Made by a program: the position numbers and the translations under genes. Below are positions 25,204 through 37,800 of a DNA stretch of 64,000 bases, in pieces. The notes beneath the pieces were generated by a model. The model was given only the letters and a program-made list of their open reading frames with translations, was not told the origin of the DNA and searched no databases. Source of the DNA: Chromera velia (taxonomy: Eukaryota; Sar; Chromeraceae); the NCBI GenBank assembly GCA_018398765.1, contig JAHBMJ010005712.1, forward strand, positions 1-64,000, given 5' to 3'. Position 1 is the first letter of the stretch, and every line of letters starts with the position of its first letter.

Positions 25204-28200
25204 ATGCCTCTGCAGATTTGTGCTCGAGTGCTGCCTGCTTGACCCTGCTCTGGTCGCCTGTTTGCCTAGTGACCTTGCTGGGGCGGCGCTCCATGTCGGA
25301 ATGAGGGTGGGTGGGTGGGCAGTCCATTAAGCTTACGTCATGTTCTCAGTATGCGGTTGACAGGAAGATTTTTGATCCGGCGCATGAAAGGCGGTTCTTT
25401 TCTTCCCACTTTCTTCCCTGGAAGGGAAAAGAAGAGCGAAGAAAATTTTTTTTGCTTTCTTGTTGGTTGGTTGGTTGGTTGGTCGATAGGTGTGTCTGTG
25501 TGTTTACCAAAAAGAAACAGAAAGTCATGTGATTTGTTTTTCTGCGTCTCTCTATTCGAGTGTATGTGAACGTTTGCCTGCATCTTCTTTTGCTTGTTTC
25601 CTCGAAAGCTACGCTCTCGTCCGAGTGTCGAAGAGTACCTCTCACAGGAGGGTTCAATCAACTGTCTGAGCCTTGCTGTGTCCTGTCTTCCTTCCTTGTA
25701 GGTGACCTCACCTTGGGGGGGTAGGAGCGATCCGGAGCTGTGTTGGTCTCCCCTCCTGGCCAAGAGTGTCGGGCGATCTTTGGTCAGTAAAGAGGGAGGG
25801 GGCTTCAGGGGATCAGACGGTGTTTGTTCTCCGTTCAAGGCTTCTCATTATGCTTCTTTGCTTTTTTGTCGTTGTTTAGAGATATATTGGCTTCCCTCCA
25901 TTCTTCCTGTCCGACGATCTTTTTCTCGTTTTCTCTTCGAAAAAGGAAATGTAAGGGCCCTCGCTGCGATCCCTCCAGTGAACCTATGAGGCAAATCATC
26001 TTTTGCTCTTCCATCTTTTATACTGTTTCTCTGTCCCTCATCTTTTGTGCTTTCTCTGCCTGCTACGGCCTCCTTCTCACTCCATTTTTCGTGACACCTT
26101 TTCTTTTCTTTCGATGGTTTCCATTGTCCCTCATCCCTTGTTCTTTCCTGATCCTCTTCAGGCCGACATCTGTCTGGTTGCGGAGAGGGTCGCCGATTGC
26201 GTTAGTGAGACATTCTTGGCAGGACGGGAGGAGGGAAGACCCGGGGAGGTCAGTTAGTCAGTCAGTCTGTCATTTCGGTCTGGAAAGAATCTGCGTGTGG
26301 TCCCTGTCCTTTTCTTTCTTTGATGGGGTTACTCGTGGCTTGAGAAATGCATGCGGAAGAGAAGTCTTGACGAGGAAAACATTCGAACAGTCCTTGACTG
26401 CAAGAGGCAAAGTGGCCTGTCTCGTTACGTGGGCAGTAGAAAAGGTTTCTCTTGTCCGTTTTGCGAACCGGTGATTTGTTCAAGCAGGTCGAATAGTTGC
26501 AGGAAGGCAGACAGAAGTGCTGAAGTGCTGTAAAGTGATTTGCTTTTTTGCATCCACTCTTGCACCTGTACGGACACTCTTACTCTGTACTGCAGCACAT
26601 TCTCCGGAAGTACTCCGTATTCGAGCAGTGCTACGTGTCGGTGTACTACACCAGCAGGCACTTCCAGTCTCTGTCCTTCCAAGGGGCCCCCTACCGCCCT
26701 CCATCGAGAGGGGTTGCCGGGTCCCTCAAGGCCCCCCAGGCTTCTAGTTCCTCTGATGTCCCAAAGGCCACCCCTGTTGCTAGTTCACACAAGGAGAAGG
26801 ACGCGACGCCCCTGGCAGCACCCCCAACAACTTCCACCACCGTCCCCCCTTCGACAGCCGCCGTCTCCTTTGCGACCACCCCCTGCCTCTCTTCTGCCGG
26901 TCTTCGTACCACCATGCCCGACACCGACTTACCCTCCACCCTCCGTCCCCTCCCCCCCGCCCGCACCCCTGTCGTCAGAGTCGACCCCTCTGAATGGAGT
27001 GCCCACGCAGCCAGTGCACGGAATCCTGTCAGTTGGGCCCGTCCTGCTGCTCAGTCACTCGATGACAGGCTGGGTCCCCTTCCATCCAGCACCCCCGTTT
27101 TTGCCCCCGACAGACACAACTACACCCTCAGAGGGCTGCCCCCCCATCCTTCCGACACTACGCCCACACTCGCCATCAAGACTCAAAGCAGGGAGACGGA
27201 AAGAGAAAAGCCGAGAGGGACTTCTCATCCCGTCTCCTCCCGATCGCATGATCAGCAAACAACAGCATCAGACCAGAATGAATCTTGTCGGCCTGTGCCC
27301 TCGCTCGCAGAGCGCTCCAACCAAGAGAGGAGTGCTTCGGGGGTACAGCGTGAGTATGGAGGGTCGTCCCTCTCTTTTGCGTCATCTTCAGCTGCACAAG
27401 GGGATAGGTCGAGGGGAAAGACAAGAGTCGGGGTGTCGGGGGCAAGCTCTTCGGGAGCAGGAGGAGGGGCATCATCGATAGAAAGAGCTGCCCCCCCTCG
27501 CGCGTCTCCCGTCATTCCCATCCCAGATTTTGTCCAGAGGGGGGGCACTCTGTCGTTGTCTTCTTCCTCGAGTTCTGGGAGGAGGCGGCGCCGGGGGGGT
27601 CCCTCGTGTCTGTATTCGTCTGTCTCGTCTTCTGAAAAGTCCAGTGGGAGGGGAGGTGGGGCGAGACACCTTCCGTGTGGCTCGGCAGAGAGGGGGGAAG
27701 GAGGGCAAGAAGCACAAGGGGAGGGGAGGGGGTTTGGGTGGAGACGGCTCTGCGACGATATGCGCGTAGCGGGAGATAGAGAGGAAGTTGGAGGTGAAAG
27801 GGAGAGGCAAAGGGAGGAAGGTGGAGAGAGGGAGAGGCAGCCTCTCCGTCCCTTGGCAGTCTCCACTGGAATCCTTAGTGGTGCTGCACGCAGACAGGCA
27901 GGAGGGGGGAGGGACAGGGAAAGTGAGAGTGAGGCCTCGGAGGTCCTCTGCCACCGTCGGGCAGATACGGAGGATGGGGGGTTGTCCGGAGGGGCTGTTG
28001 CTGTGCCTGATAGAGAGGCTGACGTTTCCTGTTCGCTCTCTCATTCCGCCAATGAAGGTACTGGTCTTCCTCTTTCTCTTTCCGCATTGCCGTCTTTTCC
28101 CCGTCCTGCCTTTCTCCAAGAGAGTCAGGACGGAGAATTTGTCGTCTACAGTGAGATCGAACAGACGGGGCAAGATGAGAAGGAGGAAGGGGGAAGGGCG

Positions 28201-30921
28201 GATTTAGCAACTAACAACGTTGACGTTTCCGCATCGTCGCTGAATTTCAGTTTTGGGGGGGAGATGCTTGAAGAGGAGGAGAATGAAGGGCAGGAGGAGG
28301 TAAATGACGAAAACAAACCTCCGACAAGATCCCCTCCCCCTCCAGGCGTGTCTGCAGAAGCACTCCGTGCGAGTGGCCTAGATCTTGGGCCGGGTATGTT
28401 GGGTAGGCGGAGATCGGGAGAGGGGACGGGCGGGTCTTCCGAAACGCCCAGTGTGGGGGTGACGGGGGCCTCATCAGACTCCCTAGCGATGTCACAGGGG
28501 GCGGGGACTTCCAACGGGAGCGGGGGGGAATCGGGTAGGGGAAGGCAGTTGCACAGGGGACGAGGTCCGCTGGTCGTGCAGTCAGCCGACGGCTTGCCTT
28601 TCAGTTTGGGTGCCGAAGGGCTTCTGCCTGAATGCGACCGTTTGGAGCTGTACGACGGATTTCACCCCCACTGGTCATGTCCCTTCCCTCTGTCAAGTCT
28701 CTTCTCACTCAGAATGCCGTCTCGAAGAAACAGAGACGGAATGACATACCCATCTATCACCCCTCCCGCAGATTCCCTCAGTCGTCCTTCTTCAGCATCT
28801 CTAGGCACCTCGTGGGATTCGGCCAATTCCTCTCCTATCCGGGGCCGTGGCATGCCGGGGCCCTCCCCCCACCGGGTCCTTTTGGGCCGAATGCCGCAGG
28901 ACCCCCACGCACGACGGCTCCTGAAGACCCAGCGGGTTGTGTTGGAAAGACGGGCCCTGACCTCTAGGGGCCCCACCTCCCCCCCCTGTGACTCTCGTGG
29001 CCAGGGAAGTGAGGCGCCGACCCCTGTGGTGTGTCCCTCGAGGACTCCTCAGATGGCAGTGCAGCAAGAGGGGGAAGGGAAAGAAAGTGTGTCTCTGCAT
29101 GAAAAGGAAAACAGCAGTCGAGCAGGTGAACACCCAGCCACTAGCGTGTCGTCAGGGAAAGCCGGGGGGGGCACACGTCCACGTCCCTCAGTCACTTCAG
29201 AAGGCAACAGACGGGCCCCTCATCAGCCCTCTAGCCGTTCCACCCATCCGCCCCAGCGTCCGCCCCTCCACCCGCCCCCTCAGGCTGCAGAGCGAGAGAG
29301 AGTCCCGACAGGCAGAAATTCGTCTCTATTAGCAGGACGACCAAAACAAGAAGGGGGGGGGCTGAAGGGAGGCAGTTCTCGTGCTCAGAGTGAGAGCAAG
29401 ACAATGAGTCGAAGCTGCCGTCTCTCCGGCGTTGACAGCAAGGGTGGGAGGAGGTTTGACAGGGGTGATGGGGGTGACAGCGTGCTGGTTGATCTCCTCC
29501 GCGAACCTCCGAGAATTCGGCGATGGGTGTTGCCGTCTCTTTCCCCCCCCCGTCTCTCTGAACAGAAAAAGACTGCGGGAGGGGCTGTTCCGAGGAAACA
29601 GAGAGCTGCATCAAGCGGAGTGTCGATTGGAAAGGGAAGGGAGGGTGCTGAACTTAGCTCGGCCCTTCCTGCAGCCCCCCGTCCCATCCCGCGTTGCCTC
29701 TCCGGTGTCCCTGTGTCTTTTCCATATGGCTCGAGTAGCGCCTCTCTTGGAAGGGCAGCCAGGGGGAATGAGAGAGTGCGGTCTGTTCTGATGCAAACGA
29801 GAATAAGGATTGATTGCCTCCCAATGAAACTTAACAGAGAGAGAGAAAGAGGCCGTCAGATGAGCAGGGGAAGGGATACGGAGAAAGAGAGGCCGGGAGG
29901 GGGCGTTTGTTCCCGGGCCCCAGAGAGGCCTGGAAGTGGTCTCCCGACTTCTGGTCTGTTTTGCCATCCGAGGCATGACACACATTCTCTCCACCTGTCC
30001 CATCGATTGACGGCCGCAACGTCTTGTCACACCGCAAAGTTGGGACTTGGGGGTGGTGCGTGTACGAGCTCTAGCGTCCTCTCTGCCTCCCGCATTCCGC
30101 TTGTGCACATCCATGCGCATTCCAGTGGAAAGCCGAGAGAAGTCGCAGAGAAAAGTACCCGGGTCGGGGGCGTGTTAGGGTGTGGTGGTGCGTCTTTGTC
30201 CGGAACGGCAGGGGGGCGGCAAGCAGAGGGGACATTAGTTGGAGTGTGCACAGAACTTGTGTCCCATGCACGCAGAAGGGGGTCAGACGGCAGCAGCAGT
30301 AGAGGGCCGTCTCCTCTCGTATGCAAAGACAGCGGCATCGGTTCGAAGAGGTTCCAGGAGGAGATGGCAGGACTCCGCCCCCGTCTCCCTTCCCTCTCCA
30401 CGACAACGACAGGTCACGTTCAGAGGGGTGCAGTGAGTAGCCGTCTCTCAGAGAGCTTCCTCACGGGAGGGGGCAGAAGGGTGTCCTCCATTGTCTCCCC
30501 ATCCCCTAATCCCCAGTCTGCCGTCTCCTCTTCTAGCCTTCAGGACCCTGCTGCCCGAGCAGGGCGGTCGTTGAAGCCAACTACCGTGGGGTTGTCTCAT
30601 GGTCTGCCTGTTGGGGGGGGAAGGGAGACGGGTGACAGGGGAGACGGCTTCAGGGCTTCTGCAGGGGTGCATAAGGGCCTTTCCGTCTCGTGCACCCCTG
30701 CTGTCCCAACAGACACGGGACTGATACCGTCCAGGTCAACGACCGGTTCCTCAGCCCATGAGGACCTAGGAGGATGGAGAAACTCATCCGGGGTGACTGC
30801 AGGGAAACAGAACAGACCGTCTCTCCTTCAGAGCAAGCAGGGGGGGGCTCTGTCTGCAACTGGAGAGGGTGGATTGATCAGCAACAGTCACCTTTGCCCC
30901 CCTTCTGTCGTCCTATTCTGA
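23185..30921 (+). CDS. Cyclin with a giant disordered C-terminal tail
   Basis: Exons fit as (5' exon ending 23394), 23813-24457, 24755-24801, 25216-25306, 25702-25782, 26162-26248 and 26596-30921, with all joins in phase. The first cyclin box reads Y..YILDHLKE, then NWVDIINFYIEEQLRRKL, ETVWLAYSLLSRFL, AVSYWTASKTED and EIRQMETLLLNTVDWNLTAP. The second box comes from the small exons: RFVLECCLLDPALVACLPSD, LAGAALHVGM, and finally ILRKYSVFEQCYVSVYY. This is the two-box arrangement of A/B-type cyclins, which bind and activate cyclin-dependent kinases, although the sequence is divergent. The last exon adds about 1,410 residues rich in Ser, Gly, Pro and Arg, without a recognisable domain; A/B cyclins are usually 400-600 residues. 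The start is uncertain: Met at 23383 is four codons before the donor at 23394, and the frame is open up to 23185. Confidence 0.85.
25171..25202. repeat. (GT)n microsatellite
   Basis: About 16 GT units lie in the cyclin intron just before the acceptor at 25215, where they form part of the pyrimidine-poor 3' end of the intron. Confidence 0.95.
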
Positions 30922-32362
30922 GGCCGTCAGTCTGGAGCGGGAAGGGGGGGAGATGCCGGATCCTGTCGTCGCACAGTGACAGGGACGGGACGTTGTGGCA
31001 TGTGTGAGAGAAGGAGAGGGGCAAAGGAAAGAGGATCGACAGTCGGAACAGAAGTGGTGGGACGAGCAGAGAGTCGTGAAAGAGTCCCCCCATTGGCTTC
31101 TTTTCCATCTTTCGTCCTGTATGTTTGTTCTTCTCGCATCTCTTGGTCTTGCATTTGCGAAGAAAGAGTTTTTGGTGCCTCTCCGGTATTTGCGTGCGCA
31201 TGTGCATGTCCGCCATTCAGCCTTTGGTTCATCAATTCATCCATGTACTGTTTACACGATCTTCTTGTAGGTCCTTTTGCGGATGGACATTGCATGGCCT
31301 TTTTCTTCTCTGTTTCTATCTCTGTATGACTGCGGTCAAGGTGAACGTCCATCCCTTCGATCAGTCAAACAGGCGTGTCCGCTCTCGTGTTGTCCCTCAA
31401 TCTTGTACAGACGAAGGAGGGGGGGGAGCGAACGGCAGACAACAAAGAAAACCAGACTGGACGAGGGAAGAGAGCTCACAATGGTGCCCAAAGTGTTCCT
31501 GCGTGATTGGATTTGTTTCTGTATGCCGGTGCGAGGGTGCATGATGGGTGAGAGGGAGTTTGCAGCAGTGGATGGTTCCTTGATGGAGTCATACGAGGCC
31601 ATGGGGGACAACGGGGCTGAAAGTATTTGAGCACCGGGGGCAGGACAGGCCCCGGTTTGTTCTCTTGGAGCATGCAAACTCATGCGTTTTGGTGGTGTTA
31701 CCGGACTTGTTGCAACTTCTGCGTGAATGCTCTCCTCATGCAATTTTGAGTAGTACATACATTAACATGCATTCGCTCTCTGTATACTCCTTCGTTTCGT
31801 TTCACTGCTGCCGTCGTATCTTTCTCACATGCTGTGACAAGCTGTGTTCTACTGTGTTCAGATCGTATTAGCCCTAGTATTATTCTCACCTACATTCTCA
31901 CCCTGTAAAATTTCAATGAATTTCAAGTTTTTTTTCAGTGAATTACTGGAAAAATTATTTTTTTTTCATTGGAATTTTCCAAAAATTTCTCGTATGAAAT
32001 TTCTAGTTGGTCTCAATTTATGAAGTATTCAGAGTTAGAAACTGAATTTTTGCCTGATGGGAGCTAGCTCTCTAAACCTATATAGCTAGTAACCTAGCTA
32101 ACTTTAGATCTAAGCGTCTAGCTAAGCGTGCGTGTATAAGTGATAAGTGATTTAGTGGTGCCCTTGAGCAGTGTTGCTGTTTTATCTTATAGAAGTCGCC
32201 CCCATATTAAAGTAAAAATGAGTTAACTCTTATCCTAGCTTATGACTCAAAAGTTATGAGACTTATCTTAGCTCTTGTTATGTGAGTTTCACGTATGAAA
32301 TTTATTAGTGGGATTTATGTTCCGGGTTTGCAATGAAACTTTGCATGTCCCGAGGTCCACTG
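30922..32362. other. Cyclin 3' flank grading into AT-rich spacer
   Basis: From 30922 to about 31860 base composition resembles the genes and probably includes the 3' untranslated region. After about 31870 it becomes strongly AT-rich with CTAGCTAG-type words. No gene was seen. Confidence 0.5.
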
Positions 32363-32578
32363 GACCTCCCTAAACCTAACTACCACTTAAAAGTTTAAGC
32401 CGTATTTTTAGATAAGTTTTAAAGTTCACGCCGCAGGCGTGGATCATTTACGGTGTCTTGAAAACCAAAGCCACATATCTGGATGGTCTCTTAACTGTAT
32501 ATGCCACAAGCGTGGACGGTCTCTTGAAAAACGATGCTGCAGATAGAGATCATCTTGATTATATCTTTTCAAGTGGTA
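32363..32578. mobile_element. Second, damaged copy of the MITE seen at 14593
   Basis: It begins GACCTCCCTAAACCTAACTA and shares the whole interior with the 14.6-kb copy (GCCGCAGGCGTGGATCATTT, CAAAGCCACATATCTGGA, TGATTATAT). After TTTTCAAGTG the expected right inverted end is replaced by another repeat that begins GTACCATACCAATCC. Divergence from the first copy is moderate, so this copy looks older. Confidence 0.75.
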
Positions 32579-33453
32579 CCATACCAATCCTGCAGGGTTA
32601 CACAATCACTTTTTTAAAAATATTTTGTTACACATTGCTTTGTTACACATTTTGATAGAATTTTAATGAATAAATTAGTACACATTTTGGTGTGTATTAA
32701 TGTAAACTATCACTTTTAGGAATGCATTAGTATTACCTAGATTATTACAGACTTTAGTGTGTGTTAATTGTAGGTTTCATCTGCATGGAAAGATGCTTTG
32801 TGGGGCTAAGGTAAGCTAAAGTCGATCTACAACCGTTTTCACTTTAATTGAAGGTTTAACTTAGTCATTTTTATCTCTTGCCGTCTCCCTGATTTTCTGT
32901 CAAATGCCGTCAAATACTTGGTGACCATATATTTAACTCTTTTTAACTGTTTGTAAAACTTTTTTTTTCTGGTGAAGACTCGTCAGGCGATGGAATGTCG
33001 TCATAGATTAAATGATTTGAGCGTTCAGCCCAGATTATAGGCCCCAAAATGATTTATGACGTTATAGTAACCGCTATATAATGCTTTCTTCAGTAGAGTG
33101 GCAATCTGACTGAGTCTACTGCATTTATGGTAGCTTTTGAAGTAAATTAGAACAGCTCTAAGTGATACTAAGCATACTTAAGCATACTAAGCAACTATTT
33201 TAGATCTTTTAAATTTAGTTTTTACGTTTAAATTCTTTAAAAGCTTCTTTTTATAGCTTTGAAAGGCTGTCAGGGCCAGTTAGGCTCTAAAGTTTTTTAT
33301 GTAGAATTAGTAAATATTTTGTTATCCAAAATTTTGTCTAGAATTATTGTACACTAATTGTTATACACTTTTATGTGTAACAAAAGGGAGGTAAGGGGTA
33401 ATTATTACACATTTAACTTTATGTAACACTACAAGATTGGTATGAGTGGTACG
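32575..33453. repeat. Candidate inverted-repeat element of about 880 bp
   Basis: The left end GTACCATACCAATCCTGCAG then GGTTACA is the reverse complement, with gaps, of the right end at about 33422-33453 (ACAAGATTGGTATGAGTGGTAC). Several TGTAACA/TGTTACA words lie inside both arms. I found no convincing target duplication. It could be a DNA transposon whose right 200 bp also exists separately at 37874-38080. Confidence 0.45.
33250..33453 (+). repeat. Left copy of a 200-bp direct repeat flanking the LINE
   Basis: It begins TTTATAGCTTTGAAAGGCTG and ends GTATGAGTGGTACGT. It matches 37874-38080 in the same orientation with few differences. The repeat is AT-rich and non-coding, containing TGTACACTAATTGTTATACA. 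Confidence 0.85.
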
Positions 33454-34512
33454 TGAATGAATGAATGAATGAAGTTGGCTTTGCTAGAGTGGAGCCGTGC
33501 TCCCAGCAGCCCATATTCATGCAAGAGATCGTCAATCACTCAACTCTAGAGATAAGACTAAGCGCAAGATCCCCTGAAGTGCTCGCTTGGTGAGCTCACG
33601 AGCAGTATGCGCGTTCGAGGTGGCAATATAAGACTCAAACAGAAGAAGAAAAGGTCGCGTTCATACAAAGACAGGCGTGCACAGTGAGTAACAAAGATCG
33701 TAAACGGCTCTGCATGCTTTATACGGATCGACTTGTAAAGCCAAAAGCAGTATCTTCCTTGCTTCTGTTTTAGCTGTATCCGATCCCTCAATTCCTTCTC
33801 TCTGAATCTTTTGCTTCACTTTCTTTCCCTCTATCACTTTGTTTAGTTTATTTCTTGCTTCTACTCAATTAGAGCATACTGAAAGCCGGTGCCAGAGATC
33901 ATCAATTTTTCTTCCATTTGAACAACCCTCTGCCAGATAAAACACCTCTCCCGGAGAGTTGGCCCCCCCCGTCAGACCCTTCCGATTTAGTGTCAATGCC
34001 CTTAGGAGTGGCTCAATCTTCTCACATAAGGCACTTCTCGGCAGACAGAACATCCGTACTTTGGGGCCATTCTTTGAAGACAAAAGAAATAGAGAAGAAT
34101 GTAAAGAAGACGGAAAAGCTCTCTGTAGTCCTAATAAAGAGGCAGACAGAGGGAAGTTGCCCCTTTCTTCCCTGTCTCCCTTTTTCATGCATTCCATTCC
34201 CCAGACATCCTTAATTTTGGCAGAAACAAACAAATTCCCCTTCGGGGCCCTTCTTTCTGAGCTCCGGACAGGGAGAGACGTCAAAAAGTCAAGGCTTGCC
34301 CATCTGAACAGACCATTGACGGCTCGTCTTTGCTTCTACCCCGCTGGTCCCTTCCATGAATTCAAAAGAACCTGAGGAATATAGAGATGCGAACGGCTAA
34401 GTGCAATCCAGAATGAAGCAAAACGAGCACACAAGAGCGCGCGAACAGACATTAAATTAACAGACAAAAGAGAGGGTACACGCAAACTCCTGACCGGAAG
34501 TCGGGCCGCCCA

Positions 34513-34758
34513 TCAAACAAACCGGAGCCGCAAGTTGTCAATCGCCTCCCAGTCTCCCTGTCTTATCGGAAAGCACTCCAGGCTATAGAGTGCTACCGGC
34601 TTCCAGCATGCCTTCAGCAGCTGCATCTTTCCCCCGAGAGGCAACCCAGACAGACTCACAGCCAGACCAATCACCGCCCCTATTGTACGCTCTGCACTGC
34701 GTAGGCGTACTTCAATCGACCGAGTCAAATCCCCTCCCTCAAACAGAAGGCAACCCAA
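34513..34758 (-). pseudogene. LINE reverse-transcriptase thumb / C-terminal region
   Basis: The residues GCLLFEGGDLTRSIEVRLRS, then a stretch with GGKMQLLKACWKPVALYSLE, match the pattern of the post-palm region of LINE polyproteins (conserved E..RI..A, then K..L..A...P.LLY..E). It is separated from the catalytic block by frame breaks. The sequence continues downstream on the minus strand to about 33.87 kb without a clear domain. Confidence 0.65.
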
Positions 34759-34871
34759 ATATTTGTACTAATCACATCAGTCTACTTCCTTCCTTTGGTA
34801 GAAAATCATGCTGTTACAGTCCTCGCAGTATTCACAAAGGCGCAGGACCTTGGTTTTCTTCAGATTAACAT

Positions 34872-35252
34872 TCAACCCCCACTTTCCGCAATACCCCTCC
34901 AGGGTATCGAATTTTGTTTGGAGGTCGGCTGCTGAGTGTGCAAACAAGACAAAATTATCAGTGTAGCCGTATCGAATTTTGCTTGGAGGTCGGCTGCTGA
35001 GTATACAAACAAGACAAAATTATCAGCGTAGCCTATACTTCCCAAACTGGCCCCAGCAAGGTGAACCCCCTCCGTTTCCTTTCCATCCCCCCGTTTTCTT
35101 TTCTGAATCTTATCATGCAGGTCATTAATGAATAATAAAAAAAGCGACGGGGACAACGCATCACCTTGCTTAACCCTTGCCCCCTCTGGGAATAGAGCCG
35201 AGTCCCCATCGACTCTCGCTTTCACGCCTCTATATATTGATACAATTATCAA
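34872..35252 (-). pseudogene. LINE reverse-transcriptase catalytic block, altered motif
   Basis: GARVKQGDALSPSLFLLFIN is followed by IGYADNFVLF. The LINE catalytic motif is normally F/YADD; here the second aspartate codon reads AAT (Asn), which should abolish polymerase activity. Immediately after, a 65-bp tandem duplication (34904-35033) repeats the coding of the same motif and puts the next part out of frame. Confidence 0.8.
34904..35033. repeat. 65-bp tandem duplication inside the LINE
   Basis: The two copies begin GTATCGAATTTTG at 34904 and 34969 and differ at about four positions. They cover the reverse-transcriptase catalytic motif. Confidence 0.9.
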
Positions 35253-35315
35253 CAGATCTCTTTTCTCTATTCCCTCAGCCTACGCTTTACCAGAAGCTTC
35301 AGCCGAGCGATAGAG

Positions 35316-36161
35316 TCAAACGCCTTTAAGAAGTCGATAAATCCGCCCAGGAGCCCCTTCTTGCCTCTTTTGCATTCTTGTACCAAGCCTTAGGGCTACC
35401 ACTGCTCCGATCCCCTCTCTTGTGCCCACCCCTTTCCTAAACCCGATCTGTCTGTCGTCAAAACGAGCTTGCTGACGGATTCTATCATCCATAAGGAGAC
35501 CAAAGAGCTTTGCAAGGGGGTTAACGACATGGACTGGACGCCAGTCATTCGGCTGTGGCAAAGGAGGACCTTTCGGGACGGGTACGATTCTCAACAAATT
35601 CCAGTTATCAGGCCAACACGCATGTGCATGCATTAAATTAAAGAAAACAAACAAAAGGAAGCGAGAGACAGGAGAGTGATAAAAGCAAAGGTCGAGTTGT
35701 TCAAGAGAGATGCCATCGAGCCCTGCCGCTTTCTTTCTATCCATTCCTTTCAGACGATCAGTCACCTGCTTATACGAGAAAATGAATTGCTTCGGGGGCT
35801 TTGGCTCCAGATCAGGCTCTGGCAATTCTTCGCCCTCCCCGAAAACCCGTGCCCAATGGTTTGAGAAGTCTCTTGCCCCTGGTCTCAGACCGTCTTTCAA
35901 CAACTTTTTCCTTTCTTTCCAAAGGAAGAGGGGGTCATTAAGCAAATGTGTCTTCGCTTTTTTAGTTTCTGCTCTCTCAAATCTCTTCCTTTTCTGCTGG
36001 AAGATCTCTCTCCTTTTCTTTAAGATGTCTTCCACCCTTTCCTGCTTTAACTCTCTCTCCACCCCACTTGCACAGTCCTCAACTTTTTTCCTTACTTTCT
36101 TCAGGCATTCCTGCAGCTCTTTACATTCCTCATCCCGCCACCCTTTCTTCTCTCTAAACAA
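35316..36161 (-). pseudogene. LINE reverse-transcriptase N-terminal half
   Basis: It opens with a Lys/Glu-rich coiled region, then shows the motif KKAAGLDGIS, the block NWNLLRIVPVPKG with DWRPVHVVNPLAKLF, and QIGFRKGVGT, which are the fingers/palm blocks 0-2 of LINE reverse transcriptases. The frame ends before the catalytic block, which lies in the next frame at 35252-34872. It belongs to the same copy as the endonuclease at 36479-37480. Confidence 0.8.
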
Positions 36162-36478
36162 CGTTTTGAAGGTAGGAGGCTATTGTTTCTCTGTCGCTTT
36201 TGCTATTACTTCTTTCACCAGCCCAACCAAAACCTGACACCAGGCTGTGGCCAAGGCTTTCACCCGGTCTTTCTTATCTTGAGGGCTCACTGGGGAAGAG
36301 GTTAAAGAAGAGGGCAAAAAGGCTGTCGAGGAGGGTGGGGAGGAAGACACAGGAGGGGGTGGGGGAAGGGGAGGCTCTTCGAATGGTTCAACTTCTCTAT
36401 AATGCTCCCAGAGTCCCTGCCATGTCTCTCCTACCAGCTCTCTTGCTGCTGCCGCTATTGGCAGCAAATCCTCATCTT

Positions 36479-37480
36479 TCACCGCTGCCTTTCTGATGGA
36501 TCTATAATTTTTAAAAGTGGGGGGCACTGCTGCAGGGATGAGGCATCCGTCCGCTTTCCCGCAGCCTCAAGCGAAGAAGAGAGGAGAGAAAAACAGATAG
36601 ATGCATGGTCATGATCGGAGCCAATCAGTCCATCGAAAGCGATTTCCCAGTCCGTGCAAGAGGAGAGAAGGAAAGAGTCAACCAATGCATAATCAACAAC
36701 GGATGCCTCTTTTTTCGTGTTCTTTGATTTACAAGTACAAGCATCCAAAAAGCGGAAGTCTTTGCCTCCACACTTCCCTTGTAGACCATTCAGGATGAGT
36801 AGGTTGCTTTCACCGCAAAGATGCACCAATTCACGGCCCATGGGGTCGACTGACTGCTTGCATTCTGAATGCCGGATGAAAGAGGGAGCCAACTCGTCAG
36901 AGCCGGTAGATTCGTCCTGTTCAAACAGTTGCTCACGATTCCATTCGAGACCTTCTGGACAGAGCGATGCTGTGTGAGAGTTGAGGTCCCCTAGAACCAC
37001 TCTCAGCTCTCCCAGGAGGACAGGGCACAGGGAATCAGACAAGATCTCTTTCGTGTTATCTTTCTTATGATTTGACCAACCCCCCGGCAAATACACCCCA
37101 AACACATGCAGTTTTCTACCCGACGAGTAGATGGCCACCCTGGCGATGCTCGGCCCTACTAGCTCAAACTCTGGTCTGAGTTCCCCCCAACGGTCCGATT
37201 TAACCAAAATGCATACGCCTCCAGACCGGATTTCTTTGTCTGCATAAGCGGAATGGACTTTTGTCTTTCTCCTTCTCCATTCCCTATATGACCAATTTAC
37301 TCCTTTCCAACCCCCCAGTTCTAGATCGTAGGACAGCTGCTGTGTTTCAACCAGAATCACAACATCCGCATCCGTTTCAGTGAGCCATGAACGAATATCT
37401 CCATTTCTTATCTTCCGCTGCAATCTTCCCACATTGATGTAGGCAAAGCGCAGACGGTCTTGTGGGTGAGACACCGTCAA
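36479..37480 (-). pseudogene. LINE endonuclease domain (APE/EEP fold)
   Basis: The 333-codon frame keeps the diagnostic exonuclease-endonuclease-phosphatase motifs in order: YINVGRL near residue 14 (Asn), VILVETQQ near 42 (Glu), VVLGDLNSHT near 160 (Asp and Asn), SVVDYALV near 262 and GSDHDHAS near 289 (the terminal Asp-His). This domain nicks the target DNA to prime reverse transcription. The first methionine used is internal or arbitrary, since the true start of the element's ORF is not certain. The frame then shifts: its last residues PPLLKIIDPSERQR correspond to PPTFKNYRSIRKAAVK of the next frame (36527-36180). Confidence 0.85.
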
Positions 37481-37683
37481 GTCCTGGTAGCAAGCATTCT
37501 CTTACTTCTTGAACTTGCCTCTTCTCACCTTCCAATACTCTCTCACGGCTTTCTGTATGGTTATTCTCTCATCCTCCGACCTTTCTTTCATCAAATCCCT
37601 TTCCTTTACCCATTCGAGACCAGACTCAGGAAAGCGCCTGATTTCAAACCATCTCTCACCACCGTGTAACCTTTTATACCCTA

Positions 37684-37800
37684 ATACAAGTAGAGGAAGA
37701 GAAGAAAAAAAAAAAAAGAAGAAGAAGAAGAGGAGGAGGAGGGGGAGGAGGGGGGAGAAGAAGAATCCAAAAAAGAAGAAAAAGAAGAAGAGGACGATTT
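37684..37800. repeat. Purine-rich GAA/GAGG tract
   Basis: Nearly all purine on the plus strand (A9, then GAAGAAGAAG, GAGGAGGAGG). It may form triplex structures. It lies on the 5' side of the LINE. Confidence 0.9.

Noticed and set aside
27252-30406. Long minus-strand frames inside the last cyclin exon
   Set aside because: They are antisense shadows of a Ser/Gly/Arg-rich exon, whose codons give Pro/Ser/Leu-rich complements.
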